DNA from: Solea solea | Taxonomy: Eukaryota > Chordata > Actinopteri > Pleuronectiformes > Soleidae | Direction: 5' to 3' | DNA: 64,000 nt | Assembly (NCBI RefSeq): GCF_958295425.1 | Contig: NC_081140.1 | Span: forward strand, 8,749,698-8,813,697 | In this document: positions 12,331-25,285 of the stretch, one piece after another | How the letters are laid out: the number at the start of each line of letters is the position of its first letter | Position numbering within the stretch: the stretch's first letter is position 1 | Notes under the pieces: model-generated | Told to the model about the DNA's origin: nothing | Seen by the model: only the letters and a program-made list of their open reading frames with translations | The model's database searches: none | Program-made: the position numbers and the translations under genes

Positions 12331-14074
12331 TTTGTTATATTTAGACACACACCAATAAGTGACGGGCACATTTTAGTGTGGACAGCACACATCTGATTAC
12401 AGGCACCATTCCCCCTCCACTATAATCTGGGCACATAGCCTAGTCATATAAGTAGCAGTTGTTATGCGAAATATACACAATATGAAATGATTTGCCACAG
12501 GTTTGACAATAATACTAACTAATACTTACATAGAAATGTTAAATTACATCATCTGCTCGATTTTCATTAATAGCTACCAATCATCAGTATTACAAACCCT
12601 GACTTATACTAAAAGCTGGAAAACGCTCTGACCTCCTTCCGGTGGCTTTGAACCAAATCTGATTTCATGTAGCCAGTACTGGCGTATAAATAGTAACAAA
12701 CCGTATCCTTCATATTAATCTGATTTTAACATTCCTTGTGTACCCGGTCACGCCTTCTGATCACAGGATGCTGCCTGTCAGGCAGTCAACAATCAAGAAG
12801 AAATTAGTAGGCAGCAGAGCATTTTCCACCAAGGAGCATATCTTTACAAGTGCCATCCCCTCTGGGAGATAAACCTGTGGATACATTCCAGTCCAATCCT
12901 TTATCTTGGGGAAGACAAGCTATCTTCTTTCCCTTTGATTAGAACCGTATTATCATAGAAATGGCCACTGCAGCCTTTTTGTGCTGCATCATTACACACA
13001 CTTCTTATCACCTGTGTAAGTCGAAAATGTCTGCGTCGACAGAGATCCTCATTTTCAAGTGATTTCACCTGATGAGTCGATGCTAGGTGAATATGGGTAA
13101 ATAAACTTGACTTAACATTAACCCAATGAGAAACTGGAGGTGTGCCATTCTCTGTTCTAGGCAACACTGCTGACATTTCTTCAAAAGGGAGTTTAACATA
13201 TGTGGTCAAACGTGTCCATGTCAAACCAATCTGTAGGTATTTGTGTGTGTTTGCACGCGAGGCCTTGCTTGTGTGATGCTGAACTGATCAAATAAAGCCA
13301 AAGCTATCCATAATCTATAAGCCAGGGTCACAGACCAAATGACAGACGTAATCTGTGGCAAAGCCCATCTTAACAGATGATTTGGGCCTTGGCTCAATTG
13401 TTGACACTTTGTTCCATATTCACAAATCACCTCTTTGCGAGCAAGTGGTGGATCAGCGGCGGCTGCTAATCAGAAGCAGAGGGTAAGTACATCACTTACT
13501 AGATCTCAACAAAAAGAAATAAGGGAAGTTTAATTTGTTCAAAATACAGCACAGCAGAGATGGACAAATGGCAAACGTGCAAAGAGGAAAAACTATCAAA
13601 CACAGAAAAAGAAATATGCAAGTTTTTATTTAGATCTAGACTCTGAGTCACATGGATACAACTGTATGTGGCTCCTTTTAGCAAGAAGCAAGCAGAGAAA
13701 AATTTGGAACAAAAACTAAATCTACCATTGTTAAATCACCTTCAGAGGGGCATTGGAAGCTGTATGTAAAATTGCAGCCTTTAGAGGTTAAAACGCAAAA
13801 ACAAAAAGCTTTACTTATACCTGCTGTGTTCATGGATATATTCATACACATACAGCACATAACTGTGTCCAATTATAGTTTTATAAACATCCGACTTATA
13901 AGTTTTATTTATCAAGTCAGCAATAGGTGGAAACGTGTGAAAGTGAAAGTGTGTCACAGCTGCAGGGAATCGCATGATGAGGGAAAGGGTGGGTGACGAT
14001 GCTGACAATGCAACAATAACATTCTGTTCAAGCATTATGTACATTACATAATCCACCAACAACGAGTCAGAGAC
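12331..14074. other. Non-coding stretch
   Basis: I find no coding exon, inverted-repeat element or long microsatellite here. Confidence 0.5.
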
Positions 14075-14478
14075 TAAGGATGGGAATCTGTATCGGTCAG
14101 TACCAGTGTATGTCCCATACTGGACAAAATCACTGGTTTGGATATCGGACAGGTAAAAATGTCAAATCCGATATAATCCAAAAGTCCTATACATATCACA
14201 TGCTTCACTATGCACATACTGTAAGGATGTAAATACAAATCAGGAAAAGCATTTCAGCGGAGTCATGTTTGGGCTGTTTTTTTCTTCTCTTTGGGAGAAC
14301 AATCTTTGGATCACAGTTGGAGTCTTTGAAATGACTCAGCACAATTTTTTAACTAAATTCTTAACAGCTTCATAGCTCATAAATGGTCTAAAATGACTGC
14401 ATCGGACCAATATCGGTATCGTTAGAAACTCAAGTTTGTTATATCAGTATTGGACACAAAAAAGTGGCATCATCCCTA
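14075..14478. mobile_element. MITE-like repeat with TATCGG-rich core
   Basis: The stretch opens with taaggatgggaatctgtatc, ends with gtggcatcatccctat, and carries repeated tatcgg phrases (ggatatcggacagg, ccaatatcggtatcg). This matches a common fish hAT-type MITE whose ends read TAGGGATGGG and CATCCCTA. Target-site duplication is not clear, so the ends are approximate. Confidence 0.45.
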
Positions 14479-16606
14479 TAAAAGAAAGAAAAAGACCTTG
14501 GCTATCGGCATCCATCTTCATATTCCATATTTTCCACCATCTACATTTAAAAAAAAATACTTCTCCACTGCAGTTTTGCCTCTTCTCTTGTTGAGGTGGG
14601 ACATTTTTGAGAGTGGTAGTGAGGCCTTTTAGGTTTAGTAATATGCATTAGCTGCTGCCTCTTGTTCTGCTGGCAACCCAGGAATGAAAGTATTCAGTGT
14701 TACTGAATGGGTCGCAGTGGGTGGTACAACAGGCCAAAACACCAAAACCACAACATAAACAGAGATTGGTGGCCATGGTTGTCCATTTAAGTTGTGAATA
14801 TACTGGCCATTTTTCAATATAACATGTTTTCTTATTCTCTGATGACATATCATGGTAAGTTTATGTCTTAATACTGAATATTAATTTATGACACAATAAA
14901 TGAATGTGATTACACTGTACTTCTGCGGTTTATACTTCCACAGTATTGTAAAAAGCATCTCCATGTCTTCTCGTAGAGTCGTCCTTTTTCACTCGAGTTG
15001 CTTTATTTCCTATCACTGCATTCTGTAAACAGGAATAAAGGTTGAACCTCTAAGTGCAGACGTGACCGTGGACAGACATTTAATGAGACACTTCTTTGGC
15101 CTTGATGTGACAAAAAAAATTGTGAAAAAGAAGCGATAAGTGGGTGTTGCAGAGCGATGTTAAGCGATTGCACAGCAGCTGTGTGAGTGGCCTCGTATTA
15201 AACACCCACCAGTCTGGCCACTCATTATTACTTAAATGACTGTGTGAGCACTCTGGATGGGCTGGGTTTAGTTTAAGGGGGGACTTTTTCCTTATCTATT
15301 AGGATGCAACACAAAGTTGGTGCCATGTTTCCTGAATGGAGAATTTTCTACCCTCAAACCTCCCCGTGGCTGGTGTCATGTGTGTCAAATAAGCACGGAC
15401 AAACACTCCATGATTGTTACGTTCATTTAAAGCGCCTTTAATAGCTGGGATTTACTTAAAAGGCTTTTTGTAGGAGAGTTGACAACTAGGACACAGAGTG
15501 GACAAATAGGACACACACACACACACACACATAGTGTGTCACTAGGGTCTGTGACAATACGATGTGGACTTATCAGTTAAGTCTGCGCAATATCGTCATG
15601 TTACTAATGCATGTAGGAGGATGGGGTGACCTCAATGTGTGTGTGTGGTGAACTGGCAAACTATCTGGGGCTGATATGCATGTCGCGCACATTGCAACAC
15701 AAAGCGCTGTGTGCAGAGTCGTGGACCTCATTTCCCGGCCCCACCACCAGTGTCAAGCTGTCACAGAGGGCAACGACATAAGACTGTAAAGACAGATTAA
15801 GAGTTGAAGGGGCACAGCTGCATATGGTGCCCCCCCTGATATCCATGCCGCTTACATTGCTCTTAGACTACCGCCGCCTACATGGTCACCACAGGAACCA
15901 GGTCTCACAGAGACCAGTGCTCATCCCCTCCGTTTTATTCAACCATGACGGTTTAGCGCATTCACAACAAGCTTTAGTGGCCTTAGGGTCATCAAGCTAA
16001 ACCATGTGAATGAAGCCAAGTTCCAGTGGGGAAAGAAAAATCCCCGATGAGATAAGATCAGTTTGAGCCAGTTGTAAGTCCCTACACAAGGACAGAATTA
16101 TAAAGTCCATCTAAAAACCATAAACACTGAGTCATTGCTTTTCACAGTAATATCAAAGTAAACCTCTTAGCAGCTGGAAGGATGAGACATGTGTGTGTTT
16201 GATGGACACATTGTGTGTTTCCATTTCCCTGGTCTATCCGGACCTCAACCTCACATTAGAGAGGGAACATATTGTTACACACACAATGTTATTGATTGAT
16301 AAATGAATGACTAATAGACCTTTTCTAGTTATATCTATCTAGTGACCCCTCGGCTCTTATTACTTATTGGTTCTTATACGGTCTACAAAGAGGAACTTTA
16401 AAATTTAAGATCATTAATTGACAAGATAATTGACTTCTTTAAATGTAAAGCATACAGTTCAAATAAATAAGTTTGAAACAATTGCACAACAGCAACAGAA
16501 ATAATTTGACAATAATAATGAGAATGAAGAGAAAAAGCAATGTCAGCAGATATCCATGTTCAGGTATCAGATTTAAAATGCAGCTGAGGAAAAGGTGGAC
16601 CTGTTA
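14479..16606. other. Non-coding stretch
   Basis: It contains a short CA run near 15,512-15,530. I see no exon or element that I can defend. Confidence 0.5.
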
Positions 16607-17237
16607 CCCTGGATTTCCACTGGACGCGGAACGGCCGCGGAACGGCCGCGGCGCGGTTCTGCTTCGTCCTCTCCCAAACGTCAATCCCCACCGGGCGCGT
16701 TACGGCAGCGGCGCGGAGCCTTGCGAGCCAGCGGTATTCACGGAAGATCGCGCGATAATCTCGAATGGACGCGAGATCCCGCGATAGACTGTGTGTACAA
16801 AGGAAACAACAACAACACAGCTTCTTTCATTTCTCCACTTCCATAATCAGTCTCTCGTCGTCCATTGTCTCCGAGACCCTCGGATCAAATGACTGTTGAC
16901 CTGGGAGCACCGGTTCTTGACGCAACGTTGAGGTGAAGTTGTGACCTGCGCATTGTGTTTTATTTTGAAAGGGGGGCGGAAGTGTTTTACTTTGATACTG
17001 TGTCGGACTTCCTGTCTTGTGCGATCTGCTTCGTTGAAATTTACGAGGTTCAGCAGCGGCAACGGAAAAAATAGAACTGATTCCTATCGATAGCGCTGCG
17101 GCGCGGCGAGCTGCTTCTGGGCCGCTGCTGATCCGCGCCGCAGCGCGGCCGGTGGGAATGCTCACATTGATTAGAATGGAAGCGATTTGCAACGGCTGCC
17201 GTTCCGCGGCCGTTCCGCGTCCAGTGGAAATCCAGGG
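16607..17237. mobile_element. PIF/Harbinger-like MITE, CpG-rich
   Basis: The two ends form a perfect inverted repeat of about 40 bp: both begin ccctggatttccactggacg when read inward, and continue with two copies of a cggaacggc phrase. A 3-bp TTA sits directly outside each end (16,604-16,606 and 17,238-17,240), the TWA target duplication known for PIF/Harbinger elements. The 631-bp body has no transposase frame, so it is non-autonomous. It is far richer in GC and CpG than its AT-rich surroundings. The perfect ends suggest fairly recent movement. Confidence 0.75.
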
Positions 17238-17240
17238 TTA

Positions 17241-18001
17241 GTCTCTTGTCCAACATGAAAAACATAAGGTCTTAAAAGGTATAGTTTGTCCATTGTAGGC
17301 TACTGTAAAAACACAGTGGTCCAAATCCACCTCCTGATATATAAAAGGCTAATTCTGGAATAATAGAAAACAAACATTTACTAATTATACTTTTTTTTAT
17401 TTCCTCAATCCTAACAAAAAAAGAATTCTACACACTGGCTCTTTATTTAAACATGGACAGGACAAGTTATTTACAGATAAAAGAAGGAAAACAATTATTA
17501 AAATAATGTAACTTGCAGTCAGAATATCAAAGATTCAATCCCTTTGACGACCACACATCATGTCCAAGTTTCCCTGACAATAAGAGTGTTACTGTGATAT
17601 GAGATTTAATGACAGTATGGGTGCACCTTCACTACTGAGCAGTACATCAGCCTGACAGCAAATTGACTTTTCTCACCAAACTGCAGACTCCCAAAGACGC
17701 TGCAATATAGAGCTCAAGAGTAAAGACCAAAGCATGTACATATGAATGTCAATTTGGCAGCAAACACAGAGTAGTTTTCTGCATCAAATATGTTTTTGCA
17801 GTGTCATGTCTGGGGAATGTGTTTGCGCTGGTGCATATTGTATGACCACACATGGACTGATGTACTGTGTAAGTATGTGCTCTCCAGTTTGTAAAAAGAC
17901 CCACCTGTGCCCCCTCCTGTTCTACTGGATACAACACTGACATTGTGAAGTCTGCTGTAACAATGCACAGATGGGATCACTCATGCTTCCCTCTCTCCCG
18001 C

Positions 18002-18059
<58 letters not shown>

Positions 18060-20145
18060 CGCCTTAAACCGCCATTCTTCCTGGCTGTTCACATGCATCA
18101 GACTTGACGTGCTCACTCGTAGTTTGCAAGACCAGAACAACCGGGGACCACTTTTCATTCTCATCTCCATCCCTGGGAAGTCATTTGTGTGTTGACAGAG
18201 TATGTGGGAAGAAGACAGTGGTGGAAGGAGAAAGAGAGAGAAATGTGTGTGTGGAAGAAAAAGTGCAGGGAGACACAAGGAGAGGAAAAGAAGGACGACG
18301 GGCTACGGGAAAACGGAGACAGATATAAGATGAGGAGAAGTGAGGAGAGATGTAGGTCAAAAGAGAGAAAGTGAAGTTGGACTGTCGTGAAAAAGAGACA
18401 CCTGAAGGAGAGGAAGTAGAAGTGAGAGAGTGATGCTCTGGGGCGCTGTACAGACGAGGGACTAATAATGAAACTGTTGTACAACTTCTCCAACAGGGAG
18501 CAATTCAGGCAGTTAACACACTTAGTGAGAGTCAAAGTGTGTCACACCCAGAGCTCCTCCTCTCCTGCAGGGATGTCTCATGCTGTTGTTCTCTACTGAG
18601 CAGACAATAACACTGTTACACAAGTGTGGTTAAGAGGCTTTGTGGGATTCACTGAAGACATAGATCACCAACAACAATCAAGAAAAATGGCATCATTCAT
18701 TTTCAACATCGTTCATTTCAGCGTTTTCATATTGTGCACTTGATGAGACCTGTTCATCCAACAAATGAAGCCCACCTACTCGTGTGTGTGGGACGTAGAA
18801 AAAGCTAAATCATGAAATTGAAGTGTTTGTATTGTTCACCTTCAGCTCTTCTTTAATGGTCATAACCTACGTGTTTGGATAAATCCTGCTCAATCATGTG
18901 AATATTCATGGTTGGTTTTATTAAATTAAGCCTTTTTTTTCCTTAACTTAAAACATTTATGAGCCAAGTGTACCCACGAGAAAAGGTGATTACAAGTGCA
19001 TGAAAGGCGACGTCCCAACTGTGCCGAAAACAAGACAAGTTGCAGGAAGAAGAAAACAACAGCAGCAGCACAATGGAGCTTAGTGACAATGTTAGTTACT
19101 AGTTTACACGCCTTCAGAGCCTTGATGATCAGAGCAAACTGAACAATTTAAAAGTCACAACAGTAAAACTACATGACGTCAGTATTTGCACTGCTGCTAA
19201 AAAAATGAAGCAGGTGAACATGAAATGAGCACGTTCACCCAGGTCTTGTGTTCCCATTAATGCAGATAAAAAGCCATTGAAAACCCACCTGCATTGCAAA
19301 GTCATTTGACCGGACAGTGAATGCTAATGGGACCCAGGGATTAAACTGGGTTTGTAACTGGTGGGAATGGGGAATGAGAGCACTCTTTCTGCAAACCCAT
19401 ATATCAGCAAAGTGACTATTAAACACACTGATGTCAAAAACGCCATCAAAACACACGCCTCAGCATTGTGTTTCAGTGGCGGCAGAAAAATTCAAAGCAC
19501 AATTGAATTGGCAGTGTATGAATCGCAGATGTCTGAGACACAGTCCTGTCCCCTTTTTCACTTTGTCCCCCATGTTCTGTATGTTTCACTCCACTAGCAG
19601 CACAATGTGCCAGTGTGAGGACAAGGGGCCGCAGTTCATCCATTCACCCAGACCACATTGTTTTTGAAACAAGCCGAATAAATTCATCTTGAAAGATTAT
19701 TGAGGTCATTACCACATCTACAAAGGGGGAAAACGGCACTCGCTCACAAACATTGTCCTCCCTTTTGAGACCAAAATGTATTGCTCTTAGTAGAGTGAGA
19801 GGCGGCTATTACAGAGGAGCACAGATAATAGATATCATGTGCAACACTCAGCAATTTCCAGAACAACGTTCCTATAGAATATGAAATTATCCACCGACTG
19901 TTTTTAGAGTGTGTGCAATTATCGGACCAAGACAGAACAATGGACTGTCATGTCGTCAAAGCAGGTCACAGGATATGCACCAGCTCTGTGTGACACCACC
20001 AAGCTCATGCAGCCCATGTGTTCATCAAGTGTTGTAAGGTCATTTTGTCATTGTGCAGATCGATTACTGATCAATTTCAAATTAGTGTTGCAGGGCAACT
20101 GTACACCAGGGAGAACAGTTGAAAATACCTATATATCTTCATAAA

Positions 20146-20147
<2 letters not shown>
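17241..20147. other. Non-coding stretch with GT microsatellite
   Basis: It holds a pure GT run at 18,006-18,055 followed by a purine-rich segment (18,200-18,420, GA-biased). Open frames across the GT run are low-complexity artefacts. No exon seen. Confidence 0.5.
18006..18055. repeat. GT microsatellite
   Basis: About 25 uninterrupted GT units. Alternating purine-pyrimidine runs of this length can form Z-DNA and are often length-variable. Confidence 0.95.

Positions 20148-20225
<78 letters not shown>
20148..20225. repeat. AT microsatellite, about 39 units
   Basis: About 78 bp of uninterrupted AT dinucleotides. It is self-complementary and can extrude a hairpin or cruciform, so its length in the assembly is uncertain. 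Confidence 0.95.
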
Positions 20226-20228
<3 letters not shown>

Positions 20229-22238
20229 TTGTGGCTTCAGGACCCGCTCATGTCAGCAAACTCTGACCTAAAACCACCCACAGCTGAAGAAACTTTATCC
20301 TTCCTTTGTGTCTGCTCCCAACATTATATTTCATGTAGCTGACTGATGATCTGTTGACTGGGAATAATAGAGCGATCATTTCCCCGGAAGGAGCGGCGTG
20401 TTTTTGTTTTTTGTGTGTTTGTGTTTGTGTCGTGCTGAACACGATACAGCTGCGAAATCGGCTGAGTAACGCAGCCTCTTATGAGCCAAGTGTTGTCACG
20501 GGGGTCAAGGTTTAATGAGTAAATTCACCTCAATTGGCAAATTGTGTGTTCTCTGCCTCAGCATATCCTCACTATTATATGCACCTCCCCATTTCACACT
20601 GAACTAAAATAAGTGACCATTTATGGCAGATGGTCAAACTAAAATAAATGAATAATGAACAAGAACGGGGACTTTGATGAGTCAATTAATCTCCAGAGCT
20701 TAGCAAGAAAACAAAAGAGTATTTACTCTCTGGTTTATGACTTTGAATTGTTATTTTACCCATTTTTGTTCAGTTAGTATCATGGACAGTGTGAGTGTGA
20801 GTTTAACTGCAGAGAGAAACGCCTGTAACATGACTGATCATGGCATGTGCAGGGTGTTTTTTTTTTTTTATTCATTCTATAATTTATATTATGTCAGATC
20901 AGCAATTCCCAACCACTGGCTACGAGAGCACTCCTCCAGGCAACACATTCACTTTAGCAACCTCTCGCATCTCATCAGCACCCCAATGATTTTTCCATGC
21001 CATGACAAATTAATTATGAAACTAATTAGAGACAGACTTTCGACGTCACTTTTTATTGTGTCCCTTTCTCCCTCTCTTCGTGGACATGTTCTCAGGACAG
21101 ACGCATCTCCATTATTATTTTTTTTTATTTGTCTCATACAGGTTTCGCTGTCCATGTCAAACAAGTGTTCACAATGTAACTGGATATATAAAAAAAGAAA
21201 GAATGAACAACTGAACAGACAGAAGTGAGGTTTCTATTAACTCAACAGCTTGGATCCGCCTAATGAACCTAAAAGACAATCTGACTGTCTGGAGACCTGG
21301 AGATTTGCAATTGGTGGATGAAAGTGTTGAGGTCATTACAGTCTGGGGGAAACCTTGATCCTCAGGGATCCACGCTAATGTCTTTGCCAGGGGAATACAA
21401 AGGCCCAAGCGCACACACACACACACACAGTCTATTAGCACACACTTGTGGGAATAATGTGTGCACAGGAGCATTTCCTTCGCCATTGATCTGAGCTCAT
21501 AAAGGCTTACAATGATAAACACAGCAGATATTCCTGGTAATACCAGAGATCACCTTAACGACCCATTGGCCGGCACTGATTGAGTGCCACAATAAATCTC
21601 ACACACACACACACAGACAGACAAATGAACGGTGTAGGAGGGTGTTGGTAAAATATAAGTCAATTAACATGGATTGTTACAAACATTCAAATATGTGCAG
21701 GTTCCCTCAGGACAAAGAGAACAGCATCATTTCTAACACGGTTGTGAGAATAAATAAATTCATGAAAGACCTTTAATAAAAGCACAACGTGCGGGATATC
21801 AATGCTGGCACACCCTGTTTGACAAATGTAGATCTAGAGAGAAATTTAGAGTCAGATTAGTGATTGAAAGCCGGTCTAACTTTGCCAGTTGTGAGATATT
21901 TATGCGACACTGCACGTGGTCGTGTGCAAAGGTGATGATTCAGTTGGAGCAAAGTGAACCTTGGTTCTCACTGCTCTGATTCTTTGAAATGAACAAGTTA
22001 AATGTTAAAGCTCGAGTACATGGGCCATGAGGATTAACAGCAAACAAAAGCTTGATAGGTCACAATACACTTGTTTAAAAAATAATGTTCTATCTGAGTC
22101 CTGTCAAACATCAAGAGCCAGTAAAGCAAGACTGCTCATTTCAAGGAGGGGAGCTTCAGGGTGTCACCACATGAAGAAGGCATCTGCTTTAAATATGTAT
22201 CCGCCCAGGGCTCTTCACACTCACACTCATTTCAGTTT
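20226..22238. other. Non-coding stretch
   Basis: Short CA runs occur near 21,413 and 21,601. A taattaattatgaaac-like homeodomain cluster lies at about 21,008-21,030. No coding exon recognised. Confidence 0.45.
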
Positions 22239-22440
22239 TTAATTCAATTTAAACTTTTTGAACTTTATTAATCCCCACAGGGAAAAAAATCCTCTCTGCA
22301 TTTAACCCATCCTCTACAAGGAAGCTTCTTAGGAACCCAGGGAGCAAAGGAGGTTGGGTACCTTACTCAGAGGACACAGTCCTTGACCTGACGGGATTCA
22401 AACCGCCAAACCTTTCGGATACAAGCCAAGTTTCACTTGG
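22239..22440. repeat. Fish retroelement-like repeat, degenerate
   Basis: The phrases ctttattaatccccacaggg, gcatttaacccatcctct and gacgggattcaaaccg occur in the order seen in a common teleost short interspersed repeat. The copy is diverged and its ends are unclear. Confidence 0.4.
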
Positions 22441-23781
22441 CTATGGGATGCCACCAAAGGAAATCTATGCTGAAGATTTGGTCTCATCCAAATGTTACAA
22501 CCTGTTATGGTATGTTAGACCCTCTGCACCTGTTAGAAAACATAATATCACAACACTACAGCATTTCCTTTTCTACCCTTGAGTTACACAGGTGTCAGCT
22601 TTTGTCCGTAATTAAATATGAATCCAAACTCCAGTTTTGAAGCCTTTGATGTTGAGGTTTTACAACCAATCACACAGGTGTCCGCCACTGTGCTGCATTT
22701 TATCGTCTTCTTTCCTCTTAATGGGAACATCATTTACAAAACTTGTTCTACTGAAGAAGCAGTGCATGAGCTGCTCTTGTGATGCCACCCTAGTTCTCCG
22801 GCAGCCTTTTGAATCATCTAACCCAAATGCCACAACTGGTCACACTTCTGCATCCACAGTCTCACCCTGATCCCTGCGCACTCATGATTCACTCATGATC
22901 ATGTGCCACTCTGATACAACCAACCCAAAAAAATCTTAACGCCTCAAACCTCCAAACCCCAAACCTCTGTGAAAGAACCACATCAGATGTTTGCCCCAGA
23001 TACTTGGCCAAGTGCCGTGTAGCAGCTTGTGGACTTTTTGGGAAGTAGTTTAATGTGTGCTTAAGAGATCGTGGGACCGGGTGAACGCTGCTGCTACTGC
23101 TGCTCGCTCTCTCTCTCTCTCTCTCTCTCTCCCAAATATCAGCCTATCATTTATTCATTCTCACACTCCCAGGACTGCCACTGCTGCCACTGCTGCCATC
23201 AGTTAAGGACACCGTCATCTAAAGTTCTCTGCATCTCTGTCGCTCAAACATTCACACGCACATGCACTTTGCAAGCAGAGGTCCCAGAGGACTTTTAATT
23301 TTTTGAGAGGCTATTTTTAGTAAAAATAATTGAGGTGGAAAGTTCCATCTGTCCAACACTCTTGTTCCAGCTGCTCCTTTTTAGCAGCAGGCTGCGTGAG
23401 GGGGGGGCGGGGACAAACAAACCAAAAAAAAATACTACTTATCAGATTAAACTGACACAGACGGGATTTTTTATTTATTTTTTTTCATTCGGCATTAGCA
23501 AGAAGAGAGGCATGTTCTAGATAGATGGAATGTGCATTAAAAAGAGCAAGGGTTACAAGCATTTAGGGTTACAAAAAAACAAGAACGTGTTTATAATGGT
23601 CAAGATGAGGCCTGTCGATCACTTTCAGGTTTTGTCTTCATGGTCTCTGTTCACGCGGCTCTCTTAAAACTGTGCTGTCAGAACTATAGCTTCAAAAAAA
23701 AATAGCAATGAATCAAAAAATGCCAGAAACATCATCATCATCATCATCATCTTAACATGGTTTTGGTGATTAGCACATTTT
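22441..23781. other. Non-coding stretch with CT run
   Basis: A CT microsatellite lies at about 23,107-23,131 and an ATC run at about 23,731-23,750. No exon recognised. Confidence 0.5.
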
Positions 23782-24121
23782 AAAGCTGCAGTGTGTAACT
23801 TTTACCTCGGAACAAATATTTAAAATCATTCATCAGCCGACTCACATAACTCTCTGTGTTTCTCAGTTTTGCAGCGTTTGGATCTTGTGTCGCCCAGCGA
23901 CATTCCCATGCTGCACACAGGAAGTCATTTGTTTTAGACAGACGGAAGCAACAGCAACATTGCGCAAAGTGGTTGGCGTATGATGGAAAAAGGAAAGTAG
24001 CGTCAATGTAAAGTTTCAGAAGTGAATTCTTCTGCTTAGAAAAACTGGTCATCCAGCAGTTTGACAGGATAAACACCTCTTGTCCCCGCCCGCCCCAGTG
24101 CTGCCACTGTGTACACACTAG

Positions 24122-24842
24122 GGATGTAACGATTACCGGTATGACGATAAACCGCGGTAAAATTCCCGACGGTTAGTACTACCGTTTCAAATTTTAATTA
24201 TCGTGAAAACCGTGATTGATTACCGCAACTGATTACCGAAAAACTCACAGTAATACTGCTCTTTTCCTGGAGAAGCAGCAGCACCTGAACAGCACTCGCT
24301 CAGAAGCGGGCGCGCATGCGCAGTTTCCACTGTCTGTCCAGCGACAACACGGCTGAAGCCACCTGCGCTCCAGAGATCCCCCTCCAGTAATAAAACAAGA
24401 TCAGCGGTCTGGGCATATTTTGTATTTTTAAAGGATGTTGACGGTAAAATAATTGAAGACAATCAACCCTTGTGCAGAAAATGCAAAAAAAAAATCTCCG
24501 CGAATGGGGGTAACACTTCCAATTTGATGAGCCATCTCCGTGACCACCACCCACAACTTTTCAGCGAGTAAGTCAACAAAAACGGGATTTCAGAATAGTG
24601 GGAAATGTCATGGTTTGTCTGTAAAACGTTCCTATTTTCTCAATAAAGGAAACCTTACAAGTTAAGTGTTACCTAACGTTACTCCTGTAAAAATACATGT
24701 TATTGGGCGCTATCAGCGAAAGCGAGTAGTGTGTGCAGACGACACGTACAGTAGCAGAGCAAAATGTGTTTGTTTCTGTGTTTTTTTTATTTTATTTTTA
24801 TGCTGTGTACGACCGCTGCTTCTTAATTATTATCCGAGGACC

Positions 24843-24874
<32 letters not shown>

Positions 24875-25130
24875 CGTGCGTGTCAGTCAGTCAGTCAGAT
24901 GATAATTAATAATAATAATTCCTTCAATTACAATAGGTCCTTGCACACTGTGTGAGTGCTCGGTCCCTCATAATAATAATAATCATCATATAATATAAAA
25001 TATATTTTTTTTAAATAAAACTTTGTTAAAAGATTTCAGTGTGTGTATTCAGTACTTTTTGAACATTTTGAACACATCTAACAATACCGTGATAATATTG
25101 ATAACCGTGATAATTTTGGTCACACACAAA
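24122..25130 (+). mobile_element. ZBED-type hAT transposon fragment
   Basis: The left end reads tagggatgtaacgattacc, a standard hAT terminus in vertebrates, followed by tandem accg/cggt phrases. The right part (about 25,083-25,120) repeats taccgtgataatattg phrases but lacks a clean mirror terminus, so the right end is truncated or diverged. The coding content is limited to a BED zinc finger exon; the catalytic domain is missing. A GT microsatellite (about 24,843-24,868) lies inside. Confidence 0.6.
24401..24567 (+). pseudogene. BED zinc-finger exon of hAT transposase
   Basis: The frame gives SAVWAYFVFLKD, then CRKCKKKI, then NTSNLMSHLRDHHP. This has the BED finger layout: aromatic start (VWAYF), CxxC, and a His pair in HLRDHH. 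BED fingers bind DNA and form the N-terminus of ZBED-family hAT transposases. The exon ends at a strong donor (gtaagt at 24,568). No later transposase exon is found before the element ends, so it is a remnant. Confidence 0.65.
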
Positions 25131-25285
25131 CCCTCCCTCAGTCAGGTCTGGTAGTATTGCTTGTCAGAGGCTGTTTTCAGATTAAGGATGCTGCAAACAA
25201 ATAATGTTACATTGCTTCTGTTCCTGAAGAACAAACAGAGACGCAATAACAAAAACCAACAACAAAAGTTATGAACTGCAGCTTT

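Larger units (their letters stand above)
23782..25285. mobile_element. Inverted-repeat element interrupted by a hAT
   Basis: The left end reads aaagctgcagtgtgtaactt and the right end, read inward, aaagctgcagttcataactt, so the two ends match closely as an inverted repeat. The AAAGCTGCAGT phrase is a familiar start of fish MITEs. The middle (about 24,122-25,130) is a different element, a ZBED-type hAT fragment, so this looks like one transposon nested in another. No convincing target duplication of the outer element is visible. Confidence 0.5.

Noticed and set aside
20737..21228. Plus-strand 163-aa open frame
   Set aside because: It is built from T-rich tracts and has no homology that I recognise; chance open frame.
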